From Verrucomicrobiaceae bacterium (lineage in GTDB: Bacteria; Verrucomicrobiota; Verrucomicrobiia; Verrucomicrobiales; Verrucomicrobiaceae): a DNA stretch of 64,000 bases. The DNA lies in contig CANGYJ010000009.1 in NCBI GenBank assembly GCA_947458455.1, positions 248,001 through 312,000 on the forward strand. The letters are read 5' to 3'. The position numbers and the translations under genes were made by a program. Below are positions 28,134 through 34,996 of this stretch, in pieces; position 1 is the stretch's first letter; every line of letters starts with the position of its first letter. Under the pieces are notes generated by a model. The model was not told the DNA's origin, made no database searches, and saw only the letters and a program-made list of their open reading frames with translations.

Positions 28134-28448
28134 ATGAAGAACCCGATTCAACATCACACAAGCAACAACTCAGAGACCTCGTCAGAAGCTGCAGGACTCC
28201 CTTCCCCGAAATGGATTCAATTACCGAAATCTGGCACACGCTGTCCTGTAACGGGTTTGTCCAGGTCGGCAATCAATGCGTGTATTTTGCCAACTGAGGC
28301 CAACGGGTTCAAGCCACCGGTAAAGAGTCGATCCATCAAGAGTCACAGGTACGCCACCAGGGGTGTACGTCTCGTGAGCCTCGATTCCCTTTTGGCTTTC
28401 ATCGAGGATCAACCATCCGGCATCCAGGCTGATAAAGCCCAAGCCTAA
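28134..28448 (+). CDS. Winged-helix excisionase/regulator-like protein
   Basis: This 104-aa protein has a core (WIQLPKSGTRCPVTGLSRSA, then RGVRLVSLDSLLAFIE near the end) that matches the layout of small MerR-like winged-helix DNA-binding proteins. Those serve as excisionases or regulators in mobile elements; CPVTGLSRS would be the recognition-helix turn and RGVRLVSLDSLLAFI the wing and closing helix. Location in an integrase-bearing element supports a role in excision or copy control. The start is uncertain: an upstream in-frame ATG at 28104 would add ten residues. No Shine-Dalgarno decides it. Confidence 0.65.
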   Translation: MKNPIQHHTSNNSETSSEAAGLPSPKWIQLPKSGTRCPVTGLSRSAINACILPTEANGFKPPVKSRSIKSHRYATRGVRLVSLDSLLAFIEDQPSGIQADKAQA

Positions 28449-28543
28449 CAATTTTTGATCGGTCTGGGGTCGAGTGATTCCTGCCAATCGAAACACTGCC
28501 AGCTGTGTTAGCTGGCGCATAACGCACAACACACAACAATACC

Positions 28544-28879
28544 ATGGCAAAAGAAACAATACCAACGCCGGCCAAAACGGCATATCAGCAAGTCCTGGAG
28601 GCTCAGGATGAAGAGAACCAATCCATTGCGACTAAACTCGTCGATGTGCTTCAAAGCATTCAACGCCTTGAGAAAATCGGTGGAACGCAGGATTATTCCA
28701 CGACCATCATGGAGGCTTTGAAGGCCTTCGATGGCACGGTGAATCTTACATTCCTTGGAATGGTCCTTCCAGATCACGCACTCCTCACGGCAGCGCGCAA
28801 GCAACTCGCCGAGAAAGGCATGATCATCGAAATCCAGGAGAAGAATCGCAAGATTCTGAAGCTGGCAACTGCGTCCTAA
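28544..28879 (+). CDS. Hypothetical helical protein
   Basis: This 111-aa protein is predicted to be almost all helix, with an acidic first half (VLEAQDEENQSIATKLVDVL) and a second half ending in a short hydrophobic strand (GMIIEIQEKNRKILKLATA). No family was recognised. It stands alone between the excisionase-like gene and the primase-like gene. A GC-rich hairpin lies just after its stop. Confidence 0.6.
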   Translation: MAKETIPTPAKTAYQQVLEAQDEENQSIATKLVDVLQSIQRLEKIGGTQDYSTTIMEALKAFDGTVNLTFLGMVLPDHALLTAARKQLAEKGMIIEIQEKNRKILKLATAS

Positions 28880-28887
28880 CAACAACA

Positions 28888-28918
28888 GGGCCGTCAGCAC
28901 TCACCACGTTGGCGGCCC
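28888..28918 (+). terminator. Possible hairpin terminator
   Basis: GGGCCG (28888-28893) pairs with CGGCCC (28913-28918) with further inner pairing. The following CCCTACTTTG is only weakly T-rich, so termination would be partial. The hairpin separates the 28544 gene from the primase-like gene. Confidence 0.35.
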
Positions 28919-28936
28919 CCTACTTTGCTACCCACT

Positions 28937-29776
28937 ATGAACGAACAATCATTTCCAAACGACGGGCCATTGAAAGCCCTCCGGGCGCTGTCAGCTCTCC
29001 ACTCTTATTGCTGGCGTATTTGTCGTAGAATTACAGACGACACTCTTGCTCTCCAGGCACTCACCGTTGGCCTGCAGGAGCATAATATCACACCCCCAAC
29101 CGACGATACAGCTATTGAGCTACTGCAACGTTTTCGTGCTGCAGTGACGGACAGCAGCATTGCCGAAGATCTCGAATTTGAACGTTTTGGCATCGAACAG
29201 GATATTCTAACCCGCGAAGCGGAACTCAGGATGATGGAGACTTTCGGCCAGCTCAGCGCCGTCTCTCCTCTCCCTGTCGGGGGCCTGAGTGCTGACCAGT
29301 TTTTATGCCATCTCTACCCCAACAACGAGACCGTGCTGCTTTATCCGTCATCCAAGAGTAAGAAGCCTGATACTTGGTGGCCTGACCTGGCAGATAAATA
29401 TCGGATTTCCCATCTGTGGTTTCGACCGCTGCCATTGAAAGATCCGTACGACGAACCGCCGAATCTGAAATCCGAGTCCGTCGGTGCATGGAGTTTCGCG
29501 TGTGCAGTCTTTAGTAGTGCCGAGTTGAAAATGCTGACGCCGACGATCATTGCTGGCGAACTTCCTGTGCGCTCTGTTGTGGGCCTCGCAGATGGCAGGG
29601 CTAGCATCGTGTTCTCCATTGATGCTGAGACAAAGGAGGAATGGGCGGTGCACTGTCGCGCATTACGCAAACGTCTTGAGGATCTAGGCGTGAAGGTGGC
29701 TTCGTTCCGCTATGACTGGCTGGCTCACCTGCCATGTGCGGCGTACGGCAATAAACTGGTATTCCTCGCGCCATGA
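28937..29776 (+). CDS. Archaeo-eukaryotic-primase-like protein (candidate)
   Basis: In this 279-aa protein the C-terminal half follows the pattern of the small primase domain found fused to D5 helicases. A strand RASIVFSIDAETKEEW is followed by a helix RALRKRLEDLGVKV, then SFRYDWLAHLPCA and a final strand NKLVFLAP. These correspond to the usual segments in which a catalytic Asp and a closing R/LPG-type motif appear. The expected Gly of LPG is Cys here. The N-terminal part has LCHLYPNNETVLLY as a further strand. A split primase plus the SF3 helicase at 25647 would make a complete replication pair. The fold assignment is an inference from pattern, not a database match. An alternative TTG start at 28925 is less likely. 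Confidence 0.5.
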   Translation: MNEQSFPNDGPLKALRALSALHSYCWRICRRITDDTLALQALTVGLQEHNITPPTDDTAIELLQRFRAAVTDSSIAEDLEFERFGIEQDILTREAELRMMETFGQLSAVSPLPVGGLSADQFLCHLYPNNETVLLYPSSKSKKPDTWWPDLADKYRISHLWFRPLPLKDPYDEPPNLKSESVGAWSFACAVFSSAELKMLTPTIIAGELPVRSVVGLADGRASIVFSIDAETKEEWAVHCRALRKRLEDLGVKVASFRYDWLAHLPCAAYGNKLVFLAP

Positions 29777-29928
29777 AAATACCACCTCTACCATACGCAA
29801 CTTCGTCGGAGGACCTGGAAGCGAGAAGGGCTATCCACAATCAGACGTGGGACAGCCTCTTGCAAGCTCGGCTCCAGTCTCTGTGTGTCGCAGCACCAAC
29901 CCTGAACAGTATGTCGCTGTCCCATTAG
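29773..29928 (+). CDS. Small protein translationally coupled to primase-like gene
   Basis: This 51-aa frame starts in an ATGA overlap with the preceding stop. It begins MKIPPLPYATSSEDLEARRA, continues as an amphipathic helix with Trp, and ends NSMSLSH. The overlap and helical content suggest a real small protein. There is no family match and it is short, so confidence is moderate. A DnaA-box-like CTATCCACA occurs at 29831-29839 within it. Confidence 0.45.
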   Translation: MKIPPLPYATSSEDLEARRAIHNQTWDSLLQARLQSLCVAAPTLNSMSLSH

Positions 29929-30008
29929 CCAAATCTCGTGCTCCGGCGGAATGCCGCACTCCTCTTCGCGCATACCTGAGAAGGACTAAATCCACACTTC
30001 TATTGACC

Positions 30009-31712
30009 ATGTCCAAACACCAACTCCCCGAATCGCATTCAGGGTGGCCATTACCGATAGACCCTTCGACGCCTATCCCAAGTCACAGGCCAAATAATCC
30101 GATCTTAAAAGCGGCAACACCATCAGTTGTCACAAAGATCAGTGAGCGTCCCTTAGAAGCGAGGTCTCAGACCAATCTATCCATTGCAAAAGGTGAGGAT
30201 AAAAAAGAGCCCACGCTACATTTTTATCCTCGAGAAATTGCGAAGACATTGAATCCCAAGCAGCCTGATGTCGCTGGGGCAGTGATACTCTTCAGTCTCT
30301 CGCTCTGGCAGGCAAACAGCTATAAGCAAACACTCATCAACGGAAAACGGCACAGCTTCCGCAGTCTGACAAATTTAGAGAAAGACCATCCCTACTTCAC
30401 AAGGGAGGCTATTCACAAGACACTTAAACGAATGGAAGAGAAGCTTGGTGATGAATTTCACATCCACCGCGACAAGAAAGTGCTGCACTTTTCCATCGGT
30501 GAAAAGACATTGAAGCTTTTGAAGAAGGCAAAAGTGAAACCCAAGAGGCAGGAGGATTTCAATATAATGAACAGCTTTTACGTCGACGATGCAGTCAAAA
30601 CAGGCGACGTAAGATCAGCCGTCCTGCTTCAAAACTTAAAGCACGCTTTGAGTCACTTCATCGATCCCAAGCGTGACTTTCATGGCAATCGGTATGCCCA
30701 AATGAGTCCGAAGAAATTGAGCGCAATTCTCAATTACTCAGAAGATACGATTTCCAGATTGCTCAGTCAAATGTGCAGCAAGGGTCACATGATACGACAT
30801 CCAGATGGCTCACCATTTTATAGCATTCCAGAGGGGTTCATCGGTTCGGAAAAAGCACCGAAAGCTGAAAATGGTCCACCCGCAGAAGTACACAGCAAAA
30901 CCGCAGAAGTACACACCCGACCCGCAGAAATACACAGTCAACCCGCAGAAGTACACAGCGAGCAACATAGCAAAGCGCTGGAACCATTGAAGAATAAGGG
31001 ATTCAACGATGATGCCAAAGTGACATGTATCAATGAATGTATAAACGGATGTGGAACTGAATGTATCAAGGATAGAGATATGGCATTTGCGGCTACGCCG
31101 AAATGCCAAGCCTCTCAAACTTCAAAAGGATCGGTTTTTTTGAGTGCACTTGCAGAAGCGATACTTGCAAAGATGCGGTCTATCAAAGCCAAGCTCAAGG
31201 CTCATTCATGGACGATTTGTTCAGACCTGCATTATGAACACTACGCTGACATCTATGAACTACCTTATGAGATCGTGTCAGATCAGGAGCATGATCGTCA
31301 TGCCAATATTGAGGAATCTGTCAAAATAACCAAAGATGAGTTCCGGCATCGAAAAATGAAAGTGGACAAAAATGACATCGAGAAGATACGTCAGTTTTTC
31401 CGGGATAACCCTCAAGCTGACTCATATATACTCGTCGACATTATCAATGTGATGATTAACGGCCCTTTGACATTCAAAGACATGGGCGCACCCATTGGAA
31501 GTCCAAAAGGGATATTAACGAAGGTTAAGACAGCAAAGGCATTCCTCAAATACATGCCACAGATCATTGAGATGCTTTTTGGTGATAATGAATCGTTCTG
31601 GGAAGTATGCGAGCCATACGATGACCTCAACTTTGCTTACTTAGGCAAAGTCCCGCAAAGTGCGATTCTCGATTTTGGCCCTGCTGAGATTCGGAAGATT
31701 TACATCGAATGA
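30009..31712 (+). CDS. Replication initiator-like protein with internal iterons
   Basis: This 567-aa protein has two winged-helix-like units. One is at about 115-175 (YFTREAIHKTLKRMEEKLGD). The other is at about 230-270, with the helix-turn-helix LSAILNYSEDTISRLLSQMC followed by the wing GHMIRHPDGSPFYSI. This is the kind of DNA-binding architecture seen in plasmid Rep and phage O-type initiators. Four heptapeptide repeats (PAEVHSK, TAEVHTR, PAEIHSQ, PAEVHSE; residues 291-318) are encoded by four 21-bp DNA iterons. The C-terminal half is helical and of unknown function. The long upstream reading that overlaps two genes was rejected in favour of the ATG at 30009. The initiator role is inferred from the iterons and from neighbouring helicase and primase-like genes. 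Confidence 0.65.
   Translation: MSKHQLPESHSGWPLPIDPSTPIPSHRPNNPILKAATPSVVTKISERPLEARSQTNLSIAKGEDKKEPTLHFYPREIAKTLNPKQPDVAGAVILFSLSLWQANSYKQTLINGKRHSFRSLTNLEKDHPYFTREAIHKTLKRMEEKLGDEFHIHRDKKVLHFSIGEKTLKLLKKAKVKPKRQEDFNIMNSFYVDDAVKTGDVRSAVLLQNLKHALSHFIDPKRDFHGNRYAQMSPKKLSAILNYSEDTISRLLSQMCSKGHMIRHPDGSPFYSIPEGFIGSEKAPKAENGPPAEVHSKTAEVHTRPAEIHSQPAEVHSEQHSKALEPLKNKGFNDDAKVTCINECINGCGTECIKDRDMAFAATPKCQASQTSKGSVFLSALAEAILAKMRSIKAKLKAHSWTICSDLHYEHYADIYELPYEIVSDQEHDRHANIEESVKITKDEFRHRKMKVDKNDIEKIRQFFRDNPQADSYILVDIINVMINGPLTFKDMGAPIGSPKGILTKVKTAKAFLKYMPQIIEMLFGDNESFWEVCEPYDDLNFAYLGKVPQSAILDFGPAEIRKIYIE
30880..30963. repeat. Four tandem 21-bp iterons, candidate replication origin
   Basis: Units at 30880, 30901, 30922 and 30943 share CCGCAGAARTACACA followed by six variable bases. 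One helical turn times two is 21 bp, so all copies face the same side of the DNA. The DNA after them (30964-31080) is AT-richer. The layout matches iteron origins located inside an initiator gene, as in lambda O. It is also translated as a 7-residue repeat. Confidence 0.8.
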
Positions 31713-31869
31713 TCACTTCGTTCTGTACATCCTGCATCAAATCAGATATTATCTTAATACTGTTGATAATTCATGATTATCACGCGCTGTCAAAACAGTG
31801 TGCTTGGTTGACCTGATCCTCTCGGACTAGGACCAACCATGACAGCTAAGTTAGAGTAGATTATATAAC
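31713..31869 (+). promoter_or_regulatory. AT-rich regulatory gap with inverted repeat
   Basis: This 157-bp gap is markedly AT-rich. It contains a perfect dyad GATAAT-TCATG-ATTATC (31765-31781) and a small CTGT-CAAA-ACAG hairpin just after it. TTGACC and TATATAAC-like boxes precede the gene at 31870. It could hold the promoter and operator of that gene or assist the origin. No gene is seen in it. Confidence 0.4.
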
Positions 31870-32292
31870 ATGAGATTAAACAAGATATTATCATATGAGA
31901 CACCAGAAGGTGATCTCCAAGGCACAATTGTTACCGCCACCATCATCGAAGAGTTCAAGAATGGAAAGCCAAGGGAAAGCCTTCGTTTCACCATCGCAAC
32001 CGATCCCCTTCCTGATTACCCGCTACACGATTTTCGAGTTCGGGCTGATTACTGGGGAAATCAGAATAACGGGCTGCTGGATGACCTATTTCGAATCCTT
32101 GGATCTGAAGTGGTAAATCTGACTGATGAGGATGGAAACATTATTCCTCAAAGGCTCTCGATGCTGGAAGGAAAAAGGGTGCGATTCGATGTGACGCACG
32201 AACAGCGACCGGGTTTTGAAGTTCCCTTCAGGAAAGTGAAGAACCTGCGTCCTTTAAATCCTCCATGTCAGACATTGAGGAGAGCTGCGTAA
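31870..32292 (+). CDS. Hypothetical protein, possibly OB-fold
   Basis: This 140-aa protein is rich in beta strands (GTIVTATIIEEFKNGKPRES, LRFTIATDPLPDYPL) and ends with a basic strand pair (GKRVRFDVTHEQRPGFEVPF). The alternating pattern and size would fit a single-strand-DNA-binding OB fold next to a replication origin, but no signature confirms this. It has its own AT-rich upstream region and a strong terminator after the stop, so it is probably a single-gene unit. Confidence 0.55.
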   Translation: MRLNKILSYETPEGDLQGTIVTATIIEEFKNGKPRESLRFTIATDPLPDYPLHDFRVRADYWGNQNNGLLDDLFRILGSEVVNLTDEDGNIIPQRLSMLEGKRVRFDVTHEQRPGFEVPFRKVKNLRPLNPPCQTLRRAA

Positions 32293-32305
32293 CCTTGAAC
32301 CGACG

Positions 32306-32352
32306 AAAAACCTCCCGTGCTGATTATTCATGAGCACCGGAGGTTTTTCATT
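32306..32352. terminator. Bidirectional intrinsic terminator
   Basis: AAAAACCTCC (32306-32315) pairs with GGAGGTTTTT (32339-32348), with the inner GTGCT/AGCAC pairing as well. T-runs follow on both strands. It lies between convergent genes ending at 32292 (+) and 32408 (-) and can serve both. Confidence 0.88.
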
Positions 32353-32407
32353 TTCAGGGTTATTCGATGTTCCAAAAATTAACCATGGTTTACTCGACAG
32401 TCTGAGA

Positions 32408-33445
32408 TCAAAGGGAGCGCTCAAAAGCCTGCATCTGCTTCTCAATTTCAATCTCCAACTCCTCCTCTTCTTTCGACGGCGTGACTGAAACTTTGATCTT
32501 CTTTACCGGTATCTTGGGCAGCGTCTGAACCTGTGTTTGTGCCTCTGGAATATCACCGTCCCACACGATCACTAACTGCACGCCAAAGCCATCACCGGTC
32601 TGTCCTTCATTAATGCACCAGGTGTCATGATTCTCGAAGCTGTTGAAGTGATTGAGCACGTCCTGAATGCCAGGTCCTTTGATCTTGTTGTCTGAGTAAA
32701 CCCGTGACGCCATTTTCTCCATCAGCTCCCAGACGATCTTCCCCCATGCAGTCTTTTTGGTGTCTGACTTTAATCCTGTCTCGCCATTCAGGAAGTTCAC
32801 CAGATGATCGCCATAGCCCAGTGTTTCGCCTTTACCTTTGTCTGATGGAATGGTTCGGGTTTCAACTGGTCGAGGCTCCACAAACATAAACTGCAGGGCC
32901 TTTTTCCGTGACGCTCCTTTGGGTAATGTTCGACTGTCCCCTTTTGTCGATACCGTGGCGTTGATGTAGTCGAATCCTTCACACTCATCGTAGAGCTTTC
33001 GTTGCTCTGGATCATCGACAACATGAGCACCCTTTGACTGCTGCATTTTGGCCTGGAACATGACACACCGCATTCGTTTGATCGTCTTGCTCCTGTCCAA
33101 ATAAAGGAACACCGTCATCAGGTCAGCCAGTTCACAGTCGCCGGATATTGGCTTCTTTTTCCCTGCCTCGCTTTTGGTCCATCCTCTAACCATTGGCGTT
33201 CCGTGCAAAAATAGGCCGGCGAATTTAACCACACGTCCATTCCTCGATAACAGTGTTGCGAGGTTCCTGTTCAAGTAGTCAACGCCAGCAGCCTTCTTTG
33301 TCAGGAATGCTCTAATCGTTGGGGTCTCTGTGGTTTCCTTGATCGGTGCCCATGCTGCGTTGCCAATTACAGAGATCTTCTTCGCATTGGCCTTAACGAC
33401 TCTCTCGAATTGGGCTATGCGTTGAGTGATCTGGGTTTGGGTCAT
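32408..33445 (-). CDS. Nuclease-like protein of a three-gene operon (unknown family)
   Basis: This 345-aa soluble protein shows the sequence CELADLMTVFLYLDR (C104, D108) followed by the strand CVMFQAK (Q131-x-K133). That spacing resembles the D...(E/Q)xK active site of PD-(D/E)XK nucleases seen in several defence proteins. The C-terminus is a long Lys/Glu-rich, probably coiled segment (KEEEELEIEIEKQMQAFER). It is the last gene of a minus-strand operon with the genes at 33502 and 34010. A strong terminator lies after it. The nuclease call is an inference; it could instead be a structural or regulatory protein. Confidence 0.6.
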   Translation of the reverse strand: MTQTQITQRIAQFERVVKANAKKISVIGNAAWAPIKETTETPTIRAFLTKKAAGVDYLNRNLATLLSRNGRVVKFAGLFLHGTPMVRGWTKSEAGKKKPISGDCELADLMTVFLYLDRSKTIKRMRCVMFQAKMQQSKGAHVVDDPEQRKLYDECEGFDYINATVSTKGDSRTLPKGASRKKALQFMFVEPRPVETRTIPSDKGKGETLGYGDHLVNFLNGETGLKSDTKKTAWGKIVWELMEKMASRVYSDNKIKGPGIQDVLNHFNSFENHDTWCINEGQTGDGFGVQLVIVWDGDIPEAQTQVQTLPKIPVKKIKVSVTPSKEEEELEIEIEKQMQAFERSL

Positions 33446-33501
33446 GGCTGATCATCGTCATCAAGTGAGGTTGTGCAAAAGTTTACACATGGTCCTCAGC
33501 T

Positions 33502-34038
33502 CTACATCCCCACATCAAAAGGCAGATTGAAATACTCGAACACTGCCTTGGTCCGGTCGAATATTTGGCGCTCACTCATTCCGGCACGTTCACACATCTC
33601 ATTCATCGGCACAAAACCGGAGCTGATGAATCGAACGACCTCCAAAGGACTGATGCTGACTTTGACCTGGCTCTGACCTTTCACCTTCAGAGCGTCCAAT
33701 GATTCGAGACAGCACATCACCATCATCATCAGGTTCTCGGAGTCCAGATTGCAGAAATACAACCAGTAGGGCCAGACCTCCCAAAGCTGCTTGTAGAACG
33801 CTCTGACTTCTGGGATGGCGTAGATCTCTCGGGGGTCGTGATTATAGCCGTCGATCATCAAGGCCACACTGTTCATCATGTCTTCCAGCTTTTTGCCTTT
33901 CGGCAGACTGCTCTTGCCGAACCTGGACAAGAAATCCTTGGCATCACCGGCTTGCACACGATCCCGGCTGAACTGATAGAGGATGAGGTCGGTCGCGGGC
34001 ATGACCGAGTTAATTTCCTTCAGTGGTGGTAGCAGCAT
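33502..34038 (-). CDS. Hypothetical protein of the three-gene operon
   Basis: This 178-aa helical protein is not recognised. It contains aromatic-rich QLWEVWPYWLYFCNLDSENL and a C-terminal segment (FVPMNEMCERAGMSERQIFD) that looks like a helix-turn-helix. It may therefore be a regulator or an adaptor. The start at 34038 is supported by a good Shine-Dalgarno (AGGAG, 6 nt before ATG), although this makes it overlap the upstream membrane-protein gene by 29 nt. An internal ATG at 34002 would avoid the overlap. The overlap points to coupled translation. Confidence 0.65.
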   Translation of the reverse strand: MLLPPLKEINSVMPATDLILYQFSRDRVQAGDAKDFLSRFGKSSLPKGKKLEDMMNSVALMIDGYNHDPREIYAIPEVRAFYKQLWEVWPYWLYFCNLDSENLMMMVMCCLESLDALKVKGQSQVKVSISPLEVVRFISSGFVPMNEMCERAGMSERQIFDRTKAVFEYFNLPFDVGM

Positions 34039-34930
34039 TCGCCACTCCTGCTGTGCGCTTAGCCATTGCAGCGAGGAAAGCCATGAGTGCTTCTTTGTGG
34101 TAGCGCGTCCAGAACTTCAAGAAGGCTCCATAGCATGGTGCGATTGCCACCCCAGCGAGGAGAAGAAACAACAAGCTCTGCCAGATCATGGCCTGCACCA
34201 GCATATGGCCAGCAATCATCCAAGAAGTGAGTAGCAAGATAAACGTCATCGCACGCAGAAAGCCGTAAAGAACCACATAGTTGCGAAGGGTGAATAGATG
34301 TGCTGGCGCTGTCTCCAGCGCGTAATGCAGCGCCAACCGTTCAAATCCTAGTCCCCAGTGCACTTCGTCAGCATGCCTTCCGGGAGGCTTTCCGGTTGCT
34401 GTTCGAACCCCCATGTCTTCAAGCAATCTGTCCTCAGCCGCTATGAGACACCGCTTCAGTAAACGGGTAATCGGAAAACTATAGCGACGAGAAATCGGCA
34501 CGAGTCTGGTGAAAAGCAGCTCAATCCAAGTCAGCGGAAGCATGAAGAGCATCGTAATGGCTCTCATAACGAATACGGCACAAATGACCACTCTGTGGCC
34601 CCTTCCCCACTTGCCGCAATTGAAGTAAGCGGGCTTGTTTTCACGCACGATAAATGACTCGGGCCTGCCATGCATCAATCTAGCGTGCTCTTCGACGACA
34701 AGCGATGACACAAAGCTTACTAAGTGTCCCAGGAAGTATCCAAGGAGAGCCAGCGGGATCGTGTTTTGCCAAGTTAGCGCAGAATACCGCTCAACAATAA
34801 ACTCGAACGTAACCACCACTTTTTTTGAGTGATAAATCCACGAGCAGTCCATCATTGCTATGAGAACAAGCCCTGGGAGCAGATAGCCCAAAAAGTCATA
34901 TGCTGAGAATTGTGGGGCTTTCGGTTCCAT
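34010..34930 (-). CDS. Multi-span membrane protein of the three-gene operon
   Basis: This 306-aa membrane protein has about five or six hydrophobic segments. One pair is near the N-terminus (FLGYLLPGLVLIAMMDCSWI and TIPLALLGYFLGHLVSFVSS), another is at about 110-145, and a C-terminal pair is at about 225-280. A soluble His/Arg-containing loop of some 60 residues (ISRRYSFPITRLLKRCLIAA, HADEVHWGLGF) lies between the halves. It is the first gene of the operon. A membrane protein beside a nuclease-like gene recalls abortive-infection designs, but function is unknown. Confidence 0.7.
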   Translation of the reverse strand: MEPKAPQFSAYDFLGYLLPGLVLIAMMDCSWIYHSKKVVVTFEFIVERYSALTWQNTIPLALLGYFLGHLVSFVSSLVVEEHARLMHGRPESFIVRENKPAYFNCGKWGRGHRVVICAVFVMRAITMLFMLPLTWIELLFTRLVPISRRYSFPITRLLKRCLIAAEDRLLEDMGVRTATGKPPGRHADEVHWGLGFERLALHYALETAPAHLFTLRNYVVLYGFLRAMTFILLLTSWMIAGHMLVQAMIWQSLLFLLLAGVAIAPCYGAFLKFWTRYHKEALMAFLAAMAKRTAGVANAATTTEGN

Positions 34931-34996
34931 GTGAACTCTGCGTGAGGTGTCGGAGTTTAGGGAGGATCAGTCGATAATTCGTCAAAAAAGTCTCAA

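Noticed and set aside
30880..30963. CRISPR array
   Set aside because: Only four units of 21 bp with no spacers; they fit iterons or a peptide repeat better.
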